64,000 nucleotides of DNA from Bacteroidales bacterium. GTDB taxonomy: Bacteria > Bacteroidota > Bacteroidia > Bacteroidales > UBA932. The translations under genes were made by a program, and so were the position numbers. Below the pieces are notes generated by a model. That model made no database searches and was not told where the DNA came from. It worked only from the letters and a program-made list of their open reading frames with translations. Below, piece by piece: positions 36,025 to 42,680 of the stretch (within the stretch, counting starts at the first letter, position 1; every line of letters starts with the position of its first letter). Where the stretch lies: contig JAFRUH010000026.1 in NCBI GenBank assembly GCA_017438975.1, positions 1 through 64,000 of the forward strand, written 5' to 3'.

Positions 36025-36161
36025 TTTTCGGGGGACAGGGGTTATTCACCCGAAACCCATGGCCACCCTCGGCCATGTATGAGGGAGGGGCCCGGCCGGC
36101 AGGCCGGGAGGGGTCGGAGCGAAGCGGAGACGGTTTCGGGGAATACCCCTGCCCCCGAAAA
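36025..36161 (-). repeat. Palindromic repeat element, copy C (between hutH and hutI)
   Basis: Arms at 36025-36057 and 36132-36161 pair over 30 nt with three single-base bulges in the left arm. The core shares CATGGCCACCCTCGGCCATG and GAGGGAGGGGCCCGG with copy D, and is the reverse orientation of copies A and B. The core can form a CCCGGCC/GGCCGGG hairpin and either CCCTC/GAGGG or CATGGCC/GGCCATG. Unlike A, B and D, the frame reading A-T-L-G-x-V is broken here by TGA. Confidence 0.86.
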
Positions 36162-36183
36162 GTGAAAAACAAACTGTGACCTT

Positions 36184-37401
36184 ATGAAAACGATCATAAA
36201 CATCGGCGAGCTGGTCGGAATAGTTCCCGAAGGCGTCCTGCGCAAGCAGGGAGCCGAGATGGCAGTGACCGGCATCCTCCAGAACGCCTGGCTCTCCATC
36301 GACGATGGCCGGATCACCGGTTTCGGCCCTATGGCGGACTGCCCTTCCGGCAAAGGGGAAGTAATTGACGCCGAGGGCGGAATGGTCCTTCCGGCCTTCT
36401 GCGACAGCCACACCCACATCGTCTATGCCGGAAGCCGCGACGGAGAATTCCTCGACAAGATCAACGGTCTCTCCTATGAAGAGATCGCCGAAAGGGGCGG
36501 GGGCATCCTCAACTCCTCCGACCTCCTCGCCCGCACCTCCGAAGAGGACCTGTTTCTCCAGTCGGTCGCCCGCGCGCGGGAAATGATGGAAAAGGGAACC
36601 GGCGCCCTCGAGATCAAGAGCGGATACGGACTCTGTCCGGAGGGCGAACTGAAGATGCTCCGGGTCATCCGCCGCATCCGCGAGAGCATCCCCGCCACGG
36701 TCCGCGCTACCTATCTCGGCGCCCACGCCGTCGGACGCGGCTACACCCGCGAAGAGTATGTCCGGGTCGTCATAGACCTCCTCCCGGAAGCCGCTCCACT
36801 GGCCGATTTCATCGATGTATTCTGCGACGAAGGATTCTTCACGGTCGAAGATACGGAGCGGATCCTGACGGCGGCCGCCCCGTTCGGACTCCGGCCGAAA
36901 ATCCATGCCAACGAACTGGCCGTCAGCGGAGGCGTCCAGGCCGGCGTCCGGCACAACGCCCTTTCCGTGGACCATCTGGAACGGACCACGGATGCTGAAA
37001 TCGAAGTCCTGAAGGGCACAGGGACCATGCCCGTGATGCTGCCGGGCTCTTCCTTCTTCCTCGGCATTCCCCTCGGCCGCGCCCGGGAATTCATCTCTTC
37101 CGGACTGGGCATCGCCCTGGCCTCGGACTACAATCCCGGCTCCTCTCCTTCCGGAGACATGCGCTTCGTGATGGCCCTCGGATGCATCAAGATGCGTCTT
37201 ACACCCGTTGAGGCCCTCAATGCCGTGACCCTCAACGGCGCCTATGCGATGGGCCTGGGCGAAGAAACCGGATCCGTCACGCCCGGAAAAAGGGCGGATC
37301 TGATTCTGACCCGCCCAGGATGGACCTTGACAAAACTGCCTTATCTGTACCAGACGCCCTTTATCCGCAGCGTCTTCCTCGGCGGAGAACCGCTAACGTA
37401 G
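36184..37401 (+). CDS. hutI: Imidazolonepropionase
   Basis: A 405-residue amidohydrolase of the histidine pathway. The metal-binding D-S-H-T-H motif is followed by I-V-Y-A-G-S-R-D-G-E-F, then G-A-H-A-V-G, the catalytic region K-I-H-A-N-E-L-A and the late S-D-Y-N-P-G-S-S-P-S. With ftcD, hutU and hutH this gives a complete route from histidine to glutamate via formiminoglutamate. The 3' end overlaps the convergent P-ATPase gene by 9 nt. Confidence 0.96.
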   Translation: MKTIINIGELVGIVPEGVLRKQGAEMAVTGILQNAWLSIDDGRITGFGPMADCPSGKGEVIDAEGGMVLPAFCDSHTHIVYAGSRDGEFLDKINGLSYEEIAERGGGILNSSDLLARTSEEDLFLQSVARAREMMEKGTGALEIKSGYGLCPEGELKMLRVIRRIRESIPATVRATYLGAHAVGRGYTREEYVRVVIDLLPEAAPLADFIDVFCDEGFFTVEDTERILTAAAPFGLRPKIHANELAVSGGVQAGVRHNALSVDHLERTTDAEIEVLKGTGTMPVMLPGSSFFLGIPLGRAREFISSGLGIALASDYNPGSSPSGDMRFVMALGCIKMRLTPVEALNAVTLNGAYAMGLGEETGSVTPGKRADLILTRPGWTLTKLPYLYQTPFIRSVFLGGEPLT

Positions 37402-39285
37402 AGCCCGCATCGCGTTCAGAACGGCCAGGACGGTAACGCCCACGTCCGCGAAGACGGCCATCCAGAGGGTGGCTGCGCCGCACGCGGCCAGCACCAGCAC
37501 GAGAAGTTTGATCCCGATTGCAAACCACATGTTCTCCCGGGCGATGCGAAGCGTCCTCCGGGCGATCCGGATCGAGAGCGCCACCTTCGAAGGCTTGTCA
37601 TCCATCAGGACGACGTCCGCTGCTTCGATGGCCGCATCCGAACCGAGGGCGCCCATCGCGATCCCGAGATCGGCCCGCGCGAGGACCGGAGCGTCATTGA
37701 TTCCGTCCCCGACGAATGCCAGCGGGCCCTCTTCGAGAAGTCCTTCGACCTTCTGCACCTTGTCGGTGGGCAGGAGCCCGGCATAGAAATCGTCGAGTTT
37801 CAGCGTTCCGGCGACGGACGCCGCGACGGCTTCCTGATCCCCGGTCAGCATGACGACCTTGCCGATACCGGTCCCGTGCAGGGCTGCGACCGCCTCCGCC
37901 GCATCCTCCTTGATCTTGTCCGAGATGACGATATGACCGGCATATTCCCCGTCCACGGCGACATGGACGATTGTCCCGACATGGGTGCAGGGACGGGAGG
38001 CGGCTCCGACTTCCTGCATCAGCTTCTCATTTCCCACGGCGACGGTTTTCCCGTTCACGAGGGCGGTCAGCCCTTTTCCGGCAATCTCGCGGATGTCGGT
38101 GACCGAGCATCCGTCCTTCTCCCCGGGATAGGCGTTGCGGAGGGCGGCAGCGACCGGGTGGGTCGAGTGGCGCTCCACATGGGCGGCAAGGTGCAGGAGT
38201 CCGGTCTCGTCGAGCTTTTCCGGATGGACCGCGGTCACGGCGAAGACCCCCTCCGTCAGGGTTCCCGTCTTGTCGAACACGACGGTCCGGATGCGGGAAA
38301 GCGTGTCCATGAAGGCGGCACCCTTGATGAGGATTCCCTTGCGGGAGGCCCCGCCGATTCCGCCGAAGAAGGTAAGGGGGATCGAGATGACAAGCGCGCA
38401 GGGGCAGGAAACGACGAGGAACATCAGCGCCCGGTAGATCCAGGTTCCCCAGGCTCCGGTCAGCAGGGACGGGACGATGGCCAGAAGCACCGCCAGGGCG
38501 ACGACGACCGGGGTGTAGATCCGGGCGAAACGGGTGATGAAGTGCTCGCTGCGGGATTTGTTCCCGGCCGCATGCTCGACCAGTTCCAGGATGCGCGAGG
38601 CGGTCGAGTCGCCGGCGCTCCGGAGGGTCTTCACGCGGAGGAGGCCCGAAAGATTGACGCAGCCGGAAAGGATCGCATCCCCTTCCCCGACTTCCCGGGG
38701 GACGCTCTCCCCTGTCAGGGCGACGGTGTCCAGGGTCGAATTCCCTTCGACGACCGTTCCGTCGAGGGGAACGCGGTCGCCGGGACGGACCAGGATCATG
38801 GACCCGGGTTCCACTTCTTCCGGGGAGACCTCTACCCAGTCCCCGTCACGTTCGATGCGGGCGAGGTCAGGACGGATGTCCATCAGATGGGAGATGGACT
38901 TCCGTGAACGGCCTTCGGCGATTCCCTCGAAGAGTTCGCCGACCTGGAAGAAGAGCATGACGAAGACGGCTTCCGGGAACTGCGTGGAGGCTTCGGGGAG
39001 GAATCCGATCGCGAGGGCGCCGAGAGTCGCGACGCTCATCAGGAAGTTTTCGTCCAGGGCCTCTCCGTGGCAGACGGCCTCAGCCGCCTCTTTCAGGGTA
39101 TCCCATCCGACGATGAGGTACGGGACGAGATAGAGAAGCAGATACTGCCAGGTTTTCCAGTCCGTGTTCTTTTCCGTCAGGATCGCGGCGACGAGCAGGA
39201 CGGATGCGGCGATAATCCTGGTCAGTCCTTCCTTCAGGCCGCCTTCCTCTTCGTGGTGGTGTTCGTGGTGATGTTCATGTGCCAT
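37393..39285 (-). CDS. Heavy-metal P1B-type ATPase, probably zinc/cadmium exporting
   Basis: A 630-residue P-type ATPase. It has the transmembrane metal motif S-C-P-C-A-L-V-I, actuator T-G-E-S-V-P, phosphorylation site Asp338 in D-K-T-G-T-L-T-E-G, the H-P dipeptide of P1B pumps (S-T-H-P-V-A-A-A) and hinge G-D-G-I-N-D-A-P. The C-P-C and C-terminal D-V-G-V-T-V-L-A-V-L-N-A-M-R pattern favour the Zn/Cd/Pb subgroup. There is no CxxC metal-binding domain; instead the N-terminus is a His-rich tail (H-E-H-H-H-E-H-H-H). A longer frame begins at 39330 but that lies upstream of the -7 box at 39306-39313, so the ATG at 39285 is chosen. Confidence 0.93.
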   Translation of the reverse strand: MAHEHHHEHHHEEEGGLKEGLTRIIAASVLLVAAILTEKNTDWKTWQYLLLYLVPYLIVGWDTLKEAAEAVCHGEALDENFLMSVATLGALAIGFLPEASTQFPEAVFVMLFFQVGELFEGIAEGRSRKSISHLMDIRPDLARIERDGDWVEVSPEEVEPGSMILVRPGDRVPLDGTVVEGNSTLDTVALTGESVPREVGEGDAILSGCVNLSGLLRVKTLRSAGDSTASRILELVEHAAGNKSRSEHFITRFARIYTPVVVALAVLLAIVPSLLTGAWGTWIYRALMFLVVSCPCALVISIPLTFFGGIGGASRKGILIKGAAFMDTLSRIRTVVFDKTGTLTEGVFAVTAVHPEKLDETGLLHLAAHVERHSTHPVAAALRNAYPGEKDGCSVTDIREIAGKGLTALVNGKTVAVGNEKLMQEVGAASRPCTHVGTIVHVAVDGEYAGHIVISDKIKEDAAEAVAALHGTGIGKVVMLTGDQEAVAASVAGTLKLDDFYAGLLPTDKVQKVEGLLEEGPLAFVGDGINDAPVLARADLGIAMGALGSDAAIEAADVVLMDDKPSKVALSIRIARRTLRIARENMWFAIGIKLLVLVLAACGAATLWMAVFADVGVTVLAVLNAMRALR

Positions 39286-39305
39286 ATCGATTCGTTTTTT
39301 CGATG

Positions 39306-39313
39306 CAAATATA
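39306..39313 (-). promoter_or_regulatory. -7 box of the P-type ATPase gene
   Basis: TATATTTG on the minus strand, 20 nt before the ATG at 39285. It lies back to back with the acyltransferase promoter, so one regulator could cover both. Confidence 0.6.
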
Positions 39314-39324
39314 AGGGGCACGCC

Positions 39325-39354
39325 TTGCAACCGGGTTGCAAATTGCTATCTTTG
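39325..39354 (+). promoter_or_regulatory. Promoter of the acyltransferase gene
   Basis: TTG (39325-39327), 19-nt spacer, TATCTTTG (39347-39354), 15 nt before the ATG at 39370. Full match to the phylum consensus. Confidence 0.75.
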
Positions 39355-39369
39355 CAAAAAACGAACGAT

Positions 39370-40563
39370 ATGAATCCACAACTGACGAACGGAACCGCCG
39401 CACGCCCGAGGGAGGCCTGGGTCGACTGGATGCGGGTATTCGCCTGTTTCATGGTCATGTGCGTCCACAGCACGGAGCCCTTCTACCTCGGAGGCGACGG
39501 ATCGCAGATCCTGACCCGGGCGGATATGTACTGGTCTTCTTTCTTCGATTGCTTCGTACGCGCCTGCGTCCCCCTTTTCATCATCGCTTCGAGCTATCTC
39601 CAGTTCCCCCTGCACTATGATACCGGCGAGTTTTTCCGTCGCCGGACAATCCGGATCCTGGTGCCCTTCCTGGTATGGACGCTCGTCTACGCCCTGATCT
39701 GGGGCGAGCCGGTGCAGAATTTCAAGGACCTCCTCCTGAATTTCAATTACGCGGCCGGCCATCTCTGGTTCGTGTACATGCTGGTCGGGCTCTACCTGGT
39801 GATGCCCCTCCTCTCTCCATGGGCGGAGAAGGTCGGGAAGAAAGAATTGCAGGTCTATCTCGCAATCTGGCTGTTCACGACCCTGATTCCATTGATCCGG
39901 GATTTCGCCGCGGGCGGAGCGAGGACCGTCGTCTACGGGCCTTCCGGGATTCCGAATTCCGCACTCTATCCCCTTTGGGGTGAAGCCAGCTGGAACGCAT
40001 ACGGCACGTTCTATTACCTGAGCGGGGTCATCGGTTACCTCCTCGTCGGCCTCTATTTCCGAAAATTCGTCGGTGAACTGTCCTGGGGCAAGACGCTCCT
40101 GACCGCCGTCCCATGCTTCCTCGCCGGCTTCTTCCTCTGCTTCTTCGGATTCATCCAGAAGGTACTCGCCACCTCCGGCGGAACCTTCCCCGCCACGGGG
40201 CTTGTCGAAGTCGCCGTCGGATGGGAGACCTTCTGGATCAACGACACCATCGGCGTAGCACTGATGGCGGTCGCCTGGGTCCTGCTCTTCAAGAAAATCA
40301 AGGCCTCCGGGCCCTTCTACCAGCGCGTTCTCCTGCCAGTTTCCAAGGCCAGTTACGGGATGTACCTCTGTCACATGATCGCCCTCGCCTTCTTCTCCGG
40401 AATGTACCGGAACTGGCTCGGCATCGGAGCAGAGGGACGGCTCGGCTTCTGGACTTCCGGCGTCGAGATCCTCCTCACCGCCGTGACTTCCTTCCTCGTC
40501 GTCGCCCTCTTCTCCGTCTGCATCCGCAGCATCCCCAAAGCCGGCCGCTGGATCATCGGCTGA
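39370..40563 (+). CDS. Membrane-bound acyltransferase (acyltransferase 3 family)
   Basis: A 397-residue protein with about ten membrane helices. It begins with W-V-D-W-M-R-V-F-A-C-F-M-V-M-C-V-H-S, the usual first helix and catalytic His of the acyltransferase-3 family, and has R-R-R-T-I-R-I-L-V-P-F-L-V-W shortly after. Such enzymes O-acetylate or O-acylate envelope sugars (O-antigen, peptidoglycan, exopolysaccharide); the acceptor is unknown. The ATG at 39370 follows a good promoter; an in-frame extension to 39067 runs back through the divergent gene. It ends just before a strong terminator. Confidence 0.88.
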   Translation: MNPQLTNGTAARPREAWVDWMRVFACFMVMCVHSTEPFYLGGDGSQILTRADMYWSSFFDCFVRACVPLFIIASSYLQFPLHYDTGEFFRRRTIRILVPFLVWTLVYALIWGEPVQNFKDLLLNFNYAAGHLWFVYMLVGLYLVMPLLSPWAEKVGKKELQVYLAIWLFTTLIPLIRDFAAGGARTVVYGPSGIPNSALYPLWGEASWNAYGTFYYLSGVIGYLLVGLYFRKFVGELSWGKTLLTAVPCFLAGFFLCFFGFIQKVLATSGGTFPATGLVEVAVGWETFWINDTIGVALMAVAWVLLFKKIKASGPFYQRVLLPVSKASYGMYLCHMIALAFFSGMYRNWLGIGAEGRLGFWTSGVEILLTAVTSFLVVALFSVCIRSIPKAGRWIIG

Positions 40564-40600
40564 CGCGCAGCACCCAAGCCGCTGAATATCAACGAGACAC

Positions 40601-40642
40601 GCCGTGGCCTTTGTCCCGAAAAGGACAAAGGCCACGGCTTTT
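40601..40642 (+). terminator. Strong Rho-independent terminator
   Basis: A perfect 16-bp stem (40601-40616 with 40623-40638), loop CGAAAA, followed by TTTTA. It ends the acyltransferase transcript and insulates the division cluster downstream. Confidence 0.92.
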
Positions 40643-40708
40643 ATGCCTTGTAATCAGCACCTTACGAGATGCGGGATTTCGGCCATTCCGGCATATTTCT
40701 TTGCGTAG

Positions 40709-40748
40709 TGGAAAATTTTGGAAGAAAATGGTTGAAAATGGAAAAATT
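40709..40748 (+). promoter_or_regulatory. Putative MraZ operator (four 10-bp direct repeats)
   Basis: Four repeats in register at 40709, 40719, 40729 and 40739: TGGAAAATTT, TGGAAGAAAA, TGGTTGAAAA, TGGAAAAATT. MraZ is known to bind three or four short direct repeats about 10 bp apart just upstream of its own gene. These overlap the -33 element of the mraZ promoter, as expected for autorepression. Confidence 0.8.
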
Positions 40749-40760
40749 GTTTTATCTTTG
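40732..40760 (+). promoter_or_regulatory. Promoter of the division and cell-wall cluster
   Basis: TTG (40732-40734), 18-nt spacer, TATCTTTG (40753-40760), 38 nt before the mraZ ATG. The -33 part lies inside the third MraZ repeat. It is the only clear promoter seen upstream of the 17-kb cluster. Confidence 0.75.
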
Positions 40761-40798
40761 TAACTCGTAGCGTGAAAGTATAAGTTTAATTGAGAGTT

Positions 40799-41269
40799 AT
40801 GGTCAGGTTCTACGGAAAAACCACCGGCAAGGTAGACGACAAGGGACGCCTCGTGTTCCCTGCCGTATTCCGTGATGCGATGGCAAGGGCCGGAGAAACT
40901 GACATGACCCTCATCATCAAGAAAAGCGTCCATGGAGAGTGTCTGGACCTGTTCTCCCTGAAAGAATGGGAGACCCGTTCGGACAAGGTCATGGATTCTC
41001 TTGACACGGAACTCGATCCCGATCACGCTGCATTCTGGAGCAAATACAATGACGAAGTCTATTCCGTCGTTCCCGACGGGAAACTTTGCCGCATCAATGT
41101 TCCAGAAGAACTTCTCAGGGCCGCCGGTATCACCAGGGAGGTTATTTTCGCAGGCGTCGGTTACAAGATTGAGATCTGGGACAAGGATAAAAGAGAATCG
41201 TATCTGATCTCCCAGGAACAGTTCAGGCAGACCGCCAAGGAAATCTCCCGCAGCAAGCAGGAGGGGTAG
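40799..41269 (+). CDS. mraZ: Transcriptional regulator MraZ
   Basis: A 156-residue protein with two AbrB-like SpoVT halves, each with the family pattern: K-V-D-D-K-G-R-L-V-F-P-A-V-F-R and D-G-K-L-C-R-I-N-V-P-E-E-L-L-R-A-A-G. MraZ binds repeats upstream of itself and controls the dcw cluster. The ATG at 40799 (M-V-R-F-Y-G) is preferred over an in-frame TTG at 40790. First gene of the cluster, 2 nt before rsmH. Confidence 0.95.
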   Translation: MVRFYGKTTGKVDDKGRLVFPAVFRDAMARAGETDMTLIIKKSVHGECLDLFSLKEWETRSDKVMDSLDTELDPDHAAFWSKYNDEVYSVVPDGKLCRINVPEELLRAAGITREVIFAGVGYKIEIWDKDKRESYLISQEQFRQTAKEISRSKQEG

Positions 41270-41271
41270 GA

Positions 41272-42336
41272 ATGTCGGAATACCATGTCCCTGTGATGCT
41301 CGATGAAAGCGTTACGGCGCTGATTACAAATCCCCAAGGTACATACGCAGACTGCACTTTCGGAGGCGGTGGGCACACCGCTGAGATACTTTCACGCTTA
41401 CAAGATGGCGGACGCGTCATCGCCTTCGATCGTGACAGTGATGCACTGGCCAATGCTCCGGACGATCCCCGCCTGACGCTGGTCCATAACAACTTCCGCT
41501 TTATCGAGAACTACGCCGAACTGCTCCGCCGGGAAGAACCGGGGAAGAGGGTATTCCCCTCAGAACCCATGGCCACCCTCGGCCATGTAAGAGGGAGGGG
41601 CCCGGCTTGCCGGGAGGGGTCGGAGCGAAGCGAAGACGGTTCGGAGGAGAATACCCTCTTCCCCGGTGCCCCCGAGGTATTTGACGGGATCCTGGCGGAC
41701 CTGGGAGTTTCCTCGCACCAGTTCGACACCGCCGAACGCGGATTTTCCTTCCGGTACGACGCCCCGCTCGACATGCGGATGGGCCTTGAATCGGAGACTA
41801 CCGCCGCCGACATCGTCAACACCCGCTCCCAGGAAGACCTCGAACGCATCCTGCGGCTCTACGGAGAAGTGGACGGGGCCCGCAATATCGCCCGGCTCAT
41901 CGTCGCCGCCCGTGCGGTAGAGCCGATCCGGACGACCGGGAACCTCGACAGGGCGATTGAAAAGGCGCTCCCGAAAACGGCCGCCCACAAGCAGCTCGCC
42001 AAGATCTACCAGGCCCTCCGCATCGAGGTCAACCAGGAGATGCGCGCCCTCGAGAAATTCCTCGACGGAGCCGCCCGAAGCCTCAAGGAAGGCGGACGCC
42101 TCGTCGTCATCACCTATCATAGCCTCGAGGACCGGATGGTCAAGAATTTCATCCGCACCGGCAATGTGGAAGGCAAGGAGGAGAAAGACATGTACGGAAG
42201 GGTCCATGCGCCCCTCGCCGCCGTCCTGAGGAAGCCCCTCACCCCGGGCGAGGAAGAAATCGCCGGAAATACCCGGGCGCGGAGCGCGAAACTGAGGGTG
42301 GCCGAAAAACCGATGGAAAGGGGGACCGGAGCATGA
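41272..42336 (+). CDS. rsmH: 16S rRNA m4C1402 methyltransferase, with a repeat-derived insertion
   Basis: A 354-residue RsmH/MraW. SAM-binding and family motifs are intact: Y-H-V-P-V-M-L-D-E-S, T-F-G-G-G-G-H-T, L-A-D-L-G-V-S-S-H-Q-F-D, R-G-F-S-F-R-Y-D, R-I-E-V-N-Q-E-M and V-I-T-Y-H-S-L-E-D-R-M-V-K. Residues about 89-132 are foreign to the family and are encoded by palindromic repeat copy D; compared with the remembered Bacteroides protein there are about 47 extra residues between N-N-F-R-F and D-G-I-L-A-D-L-G. The insertion keeps the frame and falls in a loop between two core strands, so the enzyme is probably active. Overlaps ftsL by 4 nt. Confidence 0.95.
   Translation: MSEYHVPVMLDESVTALITNPQGTYADCTFGGGGHTAEILSRLQDGGRVIAFDRDSDALANAPDDPRLTLVHNNFRFIENYAELLRREEPGKRVFPSEPMATLGHVRGRGPACREGSERSEDGSEENTLFPGAPEVFDGILADLGVSSHQFDTAERGFSFRYDAPLDMRMGLESETTAADIVNTRSQEDLERILRLYGEVDGARNIARLIVAARAVEPIRTTGNLDRAIEKALPKTAAHKQLAKIYQALRIEVNQEMRALEKFLDGAARSLKEGGRLVVITYHSLEDRMVKNFIRTGNVEGKEEKDMYGRVHAPLAAVLRKPLTPGEEEIAGNTRARSAKLRVAEKPMERGTGA
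41538..41667 (-). repeat. Palindromic repeat element, copy D (inside rsmH)
   Basis: Two 30-nt arms (41538-41567 and 41638-41667) pair with two mismatches. The core matches copy C in CATGGCCACCCTCGGCCATG, GAGGGAGGGGCCCGG and GGGAGGGGTCGGAGCGAAGC. Where copy C has TGA in the corresponding frame, this copy has AGA and stays open. The coding strand reads E-P-M-A-T-L-G-H-V-R-G-R-G-P through the element. Confidence 0.9.
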
Positions 42337-42677
42337 AAGAGAAGAAGAAAAAGACCTTCCTGGAAAAGTTCCGCTCTTTCTATAAGGGCGAGTTCCTACT
42401 CAATGTCCACGCGGACGAGTACTTCGTCCACATCATCTGGGTATTCTTCCTGGCGATGTTCATGATCTGGGCCGGGTACAAGATAGACAAGTCCCTGACG
42501 GTCATGGAACGGAACAAAGCCGTCCTGGAAGACCTCGAGATACAGTATACGCAGCGGAAGAGCGAACTGATCCGGCTGGACCGGATCTCGACCATCCAGA
42601 AAAACCTCTCGGACCTCGGGTCCGACCTGCAGATGCCGGAACGTCCGGCGACCGTGATCAAGAAGAAAGGAAAATAA
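42333..42677 (+). CDS. FtsL-like cell division protein
   Basis: A 114-residue bitopic membrane protein. It has a basic N-terminus (K-E-K-K-K-K), one membrane helix near residues 31-50 (V-H-I-I-W-V-F-F-L-A-M-F-M-I-W) and a periplasmic coiled coil (V-M-E-R-N-K-A-V-L-E-D-L-E-I-Q-Y). Position between rsmH and ftsI and this layout match the FtsL-type divisome protein of Bacteroidota; sequence identity within the family is always low. Confidence 0.8.
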   Translation: MKEKKKKTFLEKFRSFYKGEFLLNVHADEYFVHIIWVFFLAMFMIWAGYKIDKSLTVMERNKAVLEDLEIQYTQRKSELIRLDRISTIQKNLSDLGSDLQMPERPATVIKKKGK

Positions 42678-42680
42678 GAA

